Below, in pieces: positions 33,938 to 41,281 of a stretch of DNA of 52,254 bases (the first letter of the stretch is position 1; every line of letters begins with the position of its first letter). Location of the stretch: NCBI GenBank assembly GCA_038259365.1, contig JBBSOW010000011.1, positions 1 to 52,254 on the forward strand. The letters run 5' to 3'. The translations under genes were made by a program, and so were the position numbers. The DNA is from JBBSOW01 sp038259365 (GTDB taxonomy: Bacteria > Actinomycetota > Actinomycetes > Propionibacteriales > Propionibacteriaceae). A model generated the notes under the pieces. It worked only from the letters and a program-made list of their open reading frames with translations. It had not been told where the DNA came from and did no database searches.

Positions 33938-34175
33938 ACCGACTCCTTACCAACCCAGACAATCGAGCGTGCTAACTCTAACCCCCTACTGGCTCCGTGC
34001 TCGGCGAAGTTCCTTCATCGGTGGCAGAAGTTGCCAGTCATCGATCGGAGAACTGACGAAGTTACCGTTCGCTAGGTCGAGGGCCGCCTTGAAGGCGTCC
34101 CCGTTGTTCCTCGTTGACAGCGAACCAGCGCCGGTCGGCCAACACCCGCTCCGCGCTAGACGCCCCGCTGCGCTC

Positions 34176-34181
34176 TAGGCT
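34176..34181 (+). promoter_or_regulatory. -10 box of a leaderless promoter (Gfo/Idh/MocA gene)
   Basis: TAGGCT ends 6 nt before the ATG at 34188; no Shine-Dalgarno is present. The rest of the 250-bp gap to lysC shows no coding frame I would support. Confidence 0.5.
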
Positions 34182-34187
34182 GGACAC

Positions 34188-35186
34188 ATGAGTCAACGGG
34201 TGCGGTGGGGAGTGGCAGGTCCGGGACGGATTGCCGCGAAGGTGGCGGCCGACTTCGAACACGTCAGCAACGGCGAGCTGACGGCGGTGGGGTCGCGCTC
34301 GCGGGAGCGGGCGCAAGCCTTCGCCGGCGAGCACGGGGTTCCGCGGGCGCACGGCAGCTACCGCGCCCTGATCGAGGACGACGACGTCGACGCCATCTAC
34401 GTGGCCACCCCACACCCGCAGCATCGCGACATCGCGTTGGCCGCCATCGCGGCCGGGAAGCACCTGGTGATCGAGAAGTCGTTCACGGCGACCGTCATCG
34501 GCACCCAGCAGATCATCGAGGCGGCGCAAGCCAAGGGGGTGTTCGTCATGGAGGCCATGTGGACGCGCTTCCAACCCGCCATCCTCGCCGCGAAGCGGGT
34601 GATCGCCGCCGGCACCATCGGCGAGGTCCGCGCCGTGCAGGCCGATCTGGTGGCCTTCCGCGAGTTCGATCCCTCAGATCGGCTGTTCGCCCCCGAGCTG
34701 GGCGGCGGGGCCATGCTCGATCTGGGCGTCTACCCGATCTCGTTCGCCCAGCATTTCCTCGGCGAGGCGGACGGAATCCTCGCCCGCGGCAACGGCTACC
34801 CGAACGGCATGGACGCCTCCGCCTCGATGATCCTGACCTACGCCGACGGCCGGAGCGCCAGCCTGCTGGGCGCCATGGACTGCGTTGGCCCCGGACGCGC
34901 GGCCATCCTGGGCACGAAGGGGTGGATCGACGTGCCGCCGCGGTTGCATCATCCCCGCAGGTTGGTCGTCCACGCCGGCGAGGAGGCCGAGGAGATCGAC
35001 GCGCCCGCCACCGGCACCGGCTATTGTCACGAGTTCATCGCCGCCGGCGAGGACATCGCGGCCGGGCGCACGGAGAACGAGCTACTCTCACTCAGCGGCA
35101 CCCTCGCTACCCAGCGGCTACTCGATTCTGCTTGTGAGCAACTCGGCGTCCACCACGTCGAAGACGACGACGTCGAGCTGGATTAG
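34188..35186 (+). CDS. Gfo/Idh/MocA-family NAD(P)-dependent oxidoreductase
   Basis: 332 residues. N-terminal Rossmann domain: WGVAGPGRIAAKVAADF (7-23), then AIYVATPHPQHRD and the EKSFT motif (lysine K97 region) characteristic of the family. C-terminal beta domain: GEVRAVQADL, GGGAMLDLGVYPISFAQHFLG with the conserved DLGVYPI, and TYADGRSASLLGAMD. Members oxidise or reduce sugars, inositols or trans-dihydrodiols; the substrate cannot be set. The ATG is supported by the leaderless -10 box. Confidence 0.92.
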   Translation: MSQRVRWGVAGPGRIAAKVAADFEHVSNGELTAVGSRSRERAQAFAGEHGVPRAHGSYRALIEDDDVDAIYVATPHPQHRDIALAAIAAGKHLVIEKSFTATVIGTQQIIEAAQAKGVFVMEAMWTRFQPAILAAKRVIAAGTIGEVRAVQADLVAFREFDPSDRLFAPELGGGAMLDLGVYPISFAQHFLGEADGILARGNGYPNGMDASASMILTYADGRSASLLGAMDCVGPGRAAILGTKGWIDVPPRLHHPRRLVVHAGEEAEEIDAPATGTGYCHEFIAAGEDIAAGRTENELLSLSGTLATQRLLDSACEQLGVHHVEDDDVELD

Positions 35187-35824
35187 AGGGGGACCTGCCG
35201 GGTCTGCGCGCTCGCCCAGTAGGCGTGACTGGCGCTGAGGCATTCCTCGTAGCGGGCGTCGCGTTCACCGCGCGGATGGTGACTCCATTGGGCGATTTCC
35301 AGGCTCACGAACCCGTGCACCGTCGCCCAGATCACTGTCGCGATCACCTGGGGCTCTGCCGCGCGGAGGACCTTGAGGGCTTGCCCGTGCCGGATGTGAT
35401 CGAGCAGCGGACCCATAGCCGAGTCGGACTCGCCGGCCGAGTCCTCACTCGCGCCGCCGTGCCCCTCGGCCGCTTGCCACAGGGCGCCAGAGCGTTCACC
35501 GAACATGACCGAGTACAGGGATTGATGCTCCAGCGCCCAGTCGCGATAGGCCCGGCCCAGCAGTCGAAAGTCTCGGGTGGCATCGCACGTCAACGGCACG
35601 GTCCGTTGGGCCGCGGTGAAACTGCTCGCGGCCTCCGCCAAGACGGCGCCCAGCAGCCCGGCCCGGCTGCCGAACAGGGTGTAGATGGCGTTGGTCGACG
35701 TGCCCGCCGCGGTCGCCAGCGCGCGTAACGACACGCCGTCGATGCCGCCGTCGGCCACCGCATCTGCGGCACCGCTCACCAACCGCGTACGCAGCGCGTC
35801 GTCGTATTCCTTGGGTCTACCCAC
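35183..35824 (-). CDS. TetR-family regulator with WHG-type C-terminal domain
   Basis: 213 residues from GTG 35824 (MGRPKEYDDALRTRLVSGAA); an upstream GTG at 35833 is less likely. Helix-turn-helix at about 8-54 with LRALATAAGTSTNAIYTLFG as the recognition part. The C-terminal domain ends with VIATVIWATVHGFVSLEIAQ, the WHG signature of the TetR_C_33 type. A TAACGT -10 box lies 7 nt upstream of GTG 35824. Divergent from the DUF4188 gene; their -10 boxes are only about 15 bp apart, so the repressor should control both. Confidence 0.88.
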   Translation of the reverse strand: MGRPKEYDDALRTRLVSGAADAVADGGIDGVSLRALATAAGTSTNAIYTLFGSRAGLLGAVLAEAASSFTAAQRTVPLTCDATRDFRLLGRAYRDWALEHQSLYSVMFGERSGALWQAAEGHGGASEDSAGESDSAMGPLLDHIRHGQALKVLRAAEPQVIATVIWATVHGFVSLEIAQWSHHPRGERDARYEECLSASHAYWASAQTRQVPL

Positions 35825-35831
35825 TTGACAC

Positions 35832-35856
35832 ACGTTACATCACGGTGTTGTATAAC
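35832..35856. promoter_or_regulatory. Face-to-face promoters and probable TetR operator
   Basis: Minus-strand TAACGT (35837-35832) sits 7 nt before GTG 35824, and plus-strand TATAAC (35851-35856) serves the DUF4188 gene. Spaced inverted elements GTTA / TAAC (35834-35837, 35853-35856) flanked by ACAC and GTGTG overlap both -10 boxes. Confidence 0.45.
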
Positions 35857-35859
35857 AGT

Positions 35860-36348
35860 GTGTTGCAACCCGACAGTAGAGTTCACGCTGGCCGTTGGAC
35901 GGCCACCCACGAGGGTGAGGTGACGGTCTTCCTCATCGGCATGCGGATCAACAAACTGCACCGACCCGACAAGTGGGGACCGGTGGTGGTGGCCATGCCC
36001 CGCATGCTCACCCACCTCAGCCGGCATCCCGAGGCGGGCCTGCTCTCGTTCGAGTCCTGGTTTGGGCGCACGACCATCCTGTTGAGCTATTGGCGGAGCC
36101 CCGAGGACCTGACCCGGTTCGCCACCGACCCCGACGCACCGCATCTCCAGCCTTGGCGCGACTTTCGCCGCCACGTCGGTGACGGCGGCGACGTGGGCAT
36201 CTGGCACGAGACCTACGTCGTGGGGGCCGACAAGCGCGAGGTCATCTACGGCAACATGCCGCGCTTCGGGCTAGGCGCCGCCGTGGCCCACGTCCCCGTC
36301 GGAACCGCCCTTCGCACGGCCAACCAGCGGATGGCGCATCCGGGCTGA
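35860..36348 (+). CDS. DUF4188-family protein
   Basis: About 162 residues from GTG 35860 (in-frame TTG 35863 and GTG 35845 also possible). Pattern RWTATHEGEVTVFLIGMRIN, then NKLHRPDKWGPVVVAMPRML, SWFGRTTILLSYWRSPEDL and GIWHETYVV is DUF4188, a small ferredoxin-like alpha/beta-barrel related to monooxygenase- or transenoylase-type domains with no confirmed activity. Coregulation with the divergent TetR is likely, so it may respond to a xenobiotic or metabolite. Convergent with the membrane-protein gene. Confidence 0.83.
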   Translation: MLQPDSRVHAGRWTATHEGEVTVFLIGMRINKLHRPDKWGPVVVAMPRMLTHLSRHPEAGLLSFESWFGRTTILLSYWRSPEDLTRFATDPDAPHLQPWRDFRRHVGDGGDVGIWHETYVVGADKREVIYGNMPRFGLGAAVAHVPVGTALRTANQRMAHPG

Positions 36349-36359
36349 GCATCCTCGAC

Positions 36360-37046
36360 TCACTCCCGCGAGAGCACGTCGCCACTGATGACGATGACGA
36401 ACTCACCGCTGTCGGTGAGGACGTTGAGGTACCCAGGATCCACGCTCAGGACATACCCGTTGATGGGGCCCTCCTTGGTCTGGATCGCCTCGTGGGGAAC
36501 CCAGGGAGTTCGAACGAACGCCGCCACCAACAGCACCGCCACCCCCGTCACCAGGCCGACCCGCGCCAGGATCGACTCCGCCACCTTGCGCACCCGGTGC
36601 TGCAGCGGCAAGCGACGAATCAGGAGAATGGCTGCGAACACGGCCACGGTCGCCACCGGCAGCCACCAGTGGCGAAAGGTCGTGGTGAGCGCCACCAGGG
36701 TGATCAGCGTCAGCGTCGCGAGCAGCATCACCACCGGGCGGTACCGCTTCGGCCCCCACGCGTAGGCGGCGAGAAGTAGCGGCAACACGAGCGCCACGAG
36801 CAGTTCGGTCAACAGGTGTCCCGCGAGGAGGGAGCCGAACACCAGCGCGAAACCGTCGTCGAGGCTCAGCGTCGTGCTTACCAGGAAGGCCGTGTCCCAG
36901 TCGTAGCCCGAGACGGCGAAGATCCGCAGGATGAGGAAGGCGAATCCCCACGCCGCCACGTGGGCGGCGGCGTCGGACAACCGCGTTGCCCCCTCGGCGG
37001 ATTCCGCCGCGTCGTCGCTGCTGGCCGCGGCACGGGGGGCGGTCAT
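36360..37046 (-). CDS. Polytopic membrane protein of unknown function
   Basis: 228 residues. After a 25-residue polar Ala/Ser/Glu N-terminus come about five hydrophobic helices: AAWGFAFLILRIFAV, LLTELLVALVLPLLLAAYAW, VVMLLATLTLITLVALT, WWLPVATVAVFAAILLI and RVGLVTGVAVLLVAAFV. A soluble beta-like C-terminal region follows (GYVLSVDPGYLNVLTDSGEF). The gene starts 10 nt after the ileS stop with GGGTGAGG as ribosome-binding site, so it is likely cotranscribed with ileS. Family not recognised. Confidence 0.8.
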   Translation of the reverse strand: MTAPRAAASSDDAAESAEGATRLSDAAAHVAAWGFAFLILRIFAVSGYDWDTAFLVSTTLSLDDGFALVFGSLLAGHLLTELLVALVLPLLLAAYAWGPKRYRPVVMLLATLTLITLVALTTTFRHWWLPVATVAVFAAILLIRRLPLQHRVRKVAESILARVGLVTGVAVLLVAAFVRTPWVPHEAIQTKEGPINGYVLSVDPGYLNVLTDSGEFVIVISGDVLSRE

Positions 37047-37055
37047 GGCCTCACC

Positions 37056-40000
37056 CTAGGAAACCCGGCGCACGTCGAAGCTCAGCCCGAGATCCTCATC
37101 GCGACGCCAGGTGGCCTCCGCGTCCGTTTCGGTCAGCTCGACCGCCAGCACCTCGGCGGACACCAGATCGGCATGGGTGCGCAGCGCCTCGGCGACCTCA
37201 CCACCGGCCGACCATCGGACGGTGATCCGGTCCGACACCTCGAACCCGCTGGCTTTACGGGTCTCCTGTAGAAGGCGAACCACCTCGCGCGCCAGCCCGG
37301 CCCTGATCAACTCCGGCGTCAGCTCGAGATCGAGAGCCACGGTCTCCCCCTGCTCGTTGATCACCGACCACCCCTCCCGGGGACGCTCGGAGACGATCAC
37401 ATCCTCGGGCCCGACTTCGGTGCCACCGTCGAAGTCGACGGTGGCCCGGCCGGCGGCCAGCGCGGCCACCAGAGCATCGGCGTCGGCCGCCGCGATGGCG
37501 GCCGCCACCCGCGGCGTCTGCTTGCCGAACCGCTTGCCGAGACTGCGGAAGTTGCCCTTGGCCGAATAGTTCACCAAGTCCCCGTCGGAGGCGAAGGATT
37601 CGACCCGCCCGATGTTCAGCTCGGCTGCGACCTCGGCCTTCAGCTCATCGGTCAACCGGGTGAGGGCGCCGGACGGCACCAAAACCCGGGACAGCGGTTG
37701 GCGCGTGCGAACCTTCGCCTCCGCCCGGGCCGAACGCCCTAGCTCCACCAACCGGCGGGTCAGATCCATGGCCGAACCCAACTCGCCGTCGATGACCGAC
37801 TCCTCGGCGACCGGCCAGGAGGACAGGTGCACCGATTCGGGCGCGCCCGGATCGCTGGCCACGAACAGGTCTTGCCACACCCGCTCGGTGACGAACGGGG
37901 TCATCGGTGCCATCAGCCGGGTGAGCACGTTGAGGGTTTCGTGCAGCGTCCATAGCGCCGCTTCCTCGCCGTCCCAGAAGCGGCGCCGCGAGCGGCGCAC
38001 GTACCAGTTGGAGAGTTGATCGACGAACTCCGAGAGCGCCGCGCCGGCGCGCTGGGTGTCGAAGTGCTCGAGCGCATCGGTGACGGCCTTGATCAACTCG
38101 TTCGTCCGCGAGACCAGCCAGCGATCGAGGACCGGGCGATCCGCAACCGCTGGCGCCTGCCCCGCCGGCGTCCAGCGGTTGGTACGGGCATAAAGCGCGT
38201 GGAAAGCGACGGTGTTCCAGTAGGTCAACAACGTCTTGCGGACGGTCTCTTGGATCGTCGTGTGACCGACCCGACGGGCCGACCAGGGCGAGCCGCCGGC
38301 GGCCATGAACCAGCGGACGGCATCAGCCCCATGGGCGTCCATCAGCGCGATGGGCTCCAGGATGTTGCCGAGGTGCTTGGACATCTTGCGCCCGTCCTCG
38401 GCCAGGATGTGACCCAGGCACAGCACGTTCTTGTACGAGTTGCGCCCGAAGGCCAGCGTCGACACCGTCATCAGCGTGTAGAACCAACCGCGGGTCTGAT
38501 CGATGGCCTCGCAGATGAAGTCGGCCGGAAAGGCCGGTTCGAACTCCGCCTCCGAGCCCTCGGCCCAGGGATAGCCCCACTGGGCGAAGGGCATCGAACC
38601 GGCATCGAACCAGGCGTCGATGACCTCGGGCACCCGCGTCGAGGTCTCACCGCACTCCGGACAATCGAAGTAGACGTCGTCGACAAAGGGCCGGTGCGGA
38701 TCCAGCGCCGACTGATCTCCCCCGGTCAGCTCGCCCAGCTCGGCCAACGAGCCGACGCACACCTGGTGGCCCGCGGCGCATCGCCAGATCGGCAGCGGCG
38801 TCCCCCAGTAGCGGGTGCGCGAGAGCGCCCAGTCGACGTTGTTGTTCAGCCAATCGCCGTAGCGCCCCCACTTCACGGATCCGGGGTACCAGGTGGTGGC
38901 CTCGTTCTCGCGCAGCAACTCGTCCTTGATGGCGGTGGTGCGGATGTACCAGGACGGTTGGGCGTAGTAGAGCAGGGCCGTGTGGCAGCGCCAGCAGTGC
39001 GGATAGGCGTGCTCGTAGTCGAGCTTGCGGAACAGCTTCCCGCGCTCGAGCAGATCGTCGACGAGCAACGCGTCGGCGTCTTTGAAGAACAGCCCGCCGA
39101 TCAGCTCGATATCGTCTTCGAAGTGGCCGTTCGGCAGCACCGGTTTCACCATCGGCAGCCCGTAGGCCTTGCACACGATCATGTCGTCGGCACCGAAGGC
39201 CGGGGACTGATGCACCACGCCCGAGCCGTCGTCGGTGGTGACGTAATCGGCCAACACGACGAAGTGCGCCTCGCTCGGGAACGGGTAGAGCTCGAAGGGG
39301 CGACGGTAGCTCCAGCGTTCCATCTCCGCACCCGTCACCGTCTCCTCGACGCTCCATCCCTCGCCGAGCACCCTGTCGAACAGCGGCTCGGCGACGACGA
39401 GGCGTTCCTCTTTGTTGCTGGCCAGCACGTACGTCACGCCCGGGTTGACCGCGGCGGCGGTGTTGGAGACCAGCGTCCAGGGCGTCGTCGTCCACACCAG
39501 CAGGCTCGCCTTCCCGGCCCACGGCCCGCTGGTGAGCGGGAACCGCACGTAGACCGAGGGGTCGACGATATCCTCATAGCCCTGGGCGAGCTCGTGATCG
39601 GACAAGGTGGTGCCGCAGCGCGGGCAGTAGGGCGCGACGCGGTAGTCCTCGACGAGCAGGCCGGCCTCGTGGATCTGCTTGAGCGCCCACCACACCGATT
39701 GCACGTAGTCCGGCGTCATCGTCCAGTAGGCGTCCTCGAAGTTGACCCAATAGCCCATCCGCTCGGTCATCTCGGTGAACGCGCTCACGTGGCGCTGCAC
39801 CGAATCGCGGCAACGCGCATTGAACGCCTCGATGCCATAGCCCTCGATATCCGGCTTGCCGTTGAGGCCGAGCTCCTTCTCCACGGCGAGCTCGACGGGC
39901 AGGCCGTGGCAATCCCAGCCCGCCTTACGGTCGACGCGGTAGCCTTGCATCGTGCGAAAGCGCGGGAAGACGTCCTTGAAGACGCGAGCCTCGATGTGGT

Positions 40001-40199
40001 GGGTGCCCGGCATGCCGTTGGCGGTCGGCGGGCCCTCGTAGAAGGTCCAGCGCGGCCCGTCTTCGGTGCGCTGCCAGGACTTGGTGAAGGTGTCTCGCTC
40101 GCGCCACAGCTTGAGCACGTCGTGCTCCATCGCGGGGAGATCGATCTGGTGCGGCACGCTCGCGTACGTGGCGTTCTCAACTGTCAGATCCTGGCTCAT
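37056..40199 (-). CDS. ileS: Isoleucyl-tRNA synthetase
   Basis: 1047 residues. Charges tRNA-Ile with isoleucine and edits misactivated valine. The class I HIGH motif appears as GTHH (65-68, in PPTANGMPGTHHIEAR). The CP1 editing domain contains LLVWTTTPWTLVSNTAAAVN and the KMSKS motif is KMSKHLGN (near 603). The anticodon-binding region ends the protein; CPECGE and C-x2-C pairs suggest zinc sites. The motif variants match the actinobacterial, IleS2-like form. ATG 40199 (MSQDLTVE) follows GAAGGAAG; the frame to 40262 only reads through the T-box leader. Confidence 0.97.
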   Translation of the reverse strand: MSQDLTVENATYASVPHQIDLPAMEHDVLKLWRERDTFTKSWQRTEDGPRWTFYEGPPTANGMPGTHHIEARVFKDVFPRFRTMQGYRVDRKAGWDCHGLPVELAVEKELGLNGKPDIEGYGIEAFNARCRDSVQRHVSAFTEMTERMGYWVNFEDAYWTMTPDYVQSVWWALKQIHEAGLLVEDYRVAPYCPRCGTTLSDHELAQGYEDIVDPSVYVRFPLTSGPWAGKASLLVWTTTPWTLVSNTAAAVNPGVTYVLASNKEERLVVAEPLFDRVLGEGWSVEETVTGAEMERWSYRRPFELYPFPSEAHFVVLADYVTTDDGSGVVHQSPAFGADDMIVCKAYGLPMVKPVLPNGHFEDDIELIGGLFFKDADALLVDDLLERGKLFRKLDYEHAYPHCWRCHTALLYYAQPSWYIRTTAIKDELLRENEATTWYPGSVKWGRYGDWLNNNVDWALSRTRYWGTPLPIWRCAAGHQVCVGSLAELGELTGGDQSALDPHRPFVDDVYFDCPECGETSTRVPEVIDAWFDAGSMPFAQWGYPWAEGSEAEFEPAFPADFICEAIDQTRGWFYTLMTVSTLAFGRNSYKNVLCLGHILAEDGRKMSKHLGNILEPIALMDAHGADAVRWFMAAGGSPWSARRVGHTTIQETVRKTLLTYWNTVAFHALYARTNRWTPAGQAPAVADRPVLDRWLVSRTNELIKAVTDALEHFDTQRAGAALSEFVDQLSNWYVRRSRRRFWDGEEAALWTLHETLNVLTRLMAPMTPFVTERVWQDLFVASDPGAPESVHLSSWPVAEESVIDGELGSAMDLTRRLVELGRSARAEAKVRTRQPLSRVLVPSGALTRLTDELKAEVAAELNIGRVESFASDGDLVNYSAKGNFRSLGKRFGKQTPRVAAAIAAADADALVAALAAGRATVDFDGGTEVGPEDVIVSERPREGWSVINEQGETVALDLELTPELIRAGLAREVVRLLQETRKASGFEVSDRITVRWSAGGEVAEALRTHADLVSAEVLAVELTETDAEATWRRDEDLGLSFDVRRVS

Positions 40200-40406
40200 T
40201 CTCAGTCTTCCTTCGTCGATAGTGCAATCAGACGAAGGGACGAGGAAACCCCGCGGTACCACCCTCCTTGACCCCGCCGAGCCTGTTGGCAGACCGGATC
40301 CACTTTCTTAGCTGCCGCCGTCGGTTCTACTGGACATCGGGGTTCGCTGGACCGATACCGTTCTTCCGACAACTCCGAGGTGATGGCCTCATCGACGCTG
40401 CGCGAC
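40200..40406 (-). promoter_or_regulatory. T-box riboswitch (Ile), translational type with ultrashort specifier hairpin
   Basis: The T-box core AGGGTGGTACCGCGG lies at 40265-40251; its TGGT should pair with the ACCA end of uncharged tRNA-Ile. The 5' part has a tiny stem GAGG/CCTC whose loop CCATCA presents the isoleucine codon ATC at 40384-40382. Downstream, CCTTCGTC and GACGAAGG (40238-40231 and 40217-40210) form a perfect 8-bp stem that hides the ileS Shine-Dalgarno. There is no U-run terminator. Uncharged tRNA-Ile would stabilise the antisequestrator and free the ribosome-binding site, the mode described for actinobacterial ileS. Confidence 0.9.
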
Positions 40407-40412
40407 GCCGTC

Positions 40413-40418
40413 AGTCTA
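40413..40418 (-). promoter_or_regulatory. -10 box for the ileS T-box transcript
   Basis: TAGACT on the minus strand, overlapping the stop codon of the upstream HAD gene; predicted transcription start near 40406, just before the specifier hairpin. Confidence 0.45.
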
Positions 40419-41235
40419 GCCAGCCGCGGTCAGCTGCTCAATCACGATGGCGACGCCGTCGTCGAGGTTGCTCGCAGTGACGCGGTCGGCGGCCCGCTTG
40501 ACCGCTTCGTCGGCGTTCCCCATCGCCACCCCGATCCCCGCCCAGCGGAGCATGGGGATGTCGTTCATCGCGTCCCCGAAGGCGACGGTGTCGGCCTGGG
40601 CGACGCCCAACTTCGCCGCCAGCTCGGCCAGGCCCGAGCCCTTGTTGACCCCCGCGGGACTCATCTCCAAGAACGGCGCTCCCGAGAGGGATGCCTCGAA
40701 GCCCGCGACGCCGGACTCCAGCACGACGGCGTGCAAGGCCTGCGGGCTCACTTCGCGATGGCGCGCGATGAGTTTGAGGCTCGGTACCCCGAGTACCGCG
40801 CTCACGTCGTGGGTGCCGTTGAATTCCAGGCTGCGGCCGTGGTCGGTTGGGCTCGCGTGCTCGAAGTAACCGTGCTGGGCGATGAACCCCACGCCGCGAT
40901 CCCGCACGCTGGCGAACACGGTGCCCGGATAGCGGTCCAGGAGCGCGACCGCCAAGGCCTCCTGCGCACACACCTCGAGCGCCTCCTCCACCAGGACCTC
41001 ACCGCTGCCCAGGTGGATTCCCAGCGCCCCGTTGGAGCACACCGCCCAACCGTCGAAGACGTCCTCGGAGATGAGGTCTCGCACCGCCCACGCCGGTCTC
41101 GCCGTCGCTGGCACCACCGTGATCCCGGCCCGGGTGGCCGCCCGAATCGCTGCGATCGTTCGCGGGCTCAGGCTCAGATCGTCTCGGAGCAGCGTGTGGT
41201 CGAGATCGGTGGCGATAAGCCTTGGCGATCGCCAC
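40416..41235 (-). CDS. HAD-superfamily (Cof-like) phosphatase; start region probably frameshifted
   Basis: About 270 residues. HAD motif I is LIATDLDHTLL (nucleophile D and acid/base D two residues on), motif II lies in VVPATARPAW, motif III K in SLKLIA and NKGSGLAEL, and motif IV is AFGDAMNDIPML. This is the Cof/YidA subtype acting on sugar phosphates or other phosphometabolites. The frame has no ATG/GTG/TTG near its beginning. The best start, GTG 41235 (MAIAKA), is in the frame one base off; removing one G in AAGG (41220-41223) joins them as MAIAKLIATDLD. Alternatively CTG 41285 overlaps the phosphoketolase stop. Confidence 0.8.
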
Positions 41236-41281
41236 GCTGGCGGTCGGTGGGATCGTCGTTGGAGAGCCTCTCCTGCGCCGC

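Noticed and set aside
38016..40271. 751-residue plus-strand open frame
   Set aside because: Antisense shadow of ileS; composition is Arg/Gly/His-rich and no motif is visible.
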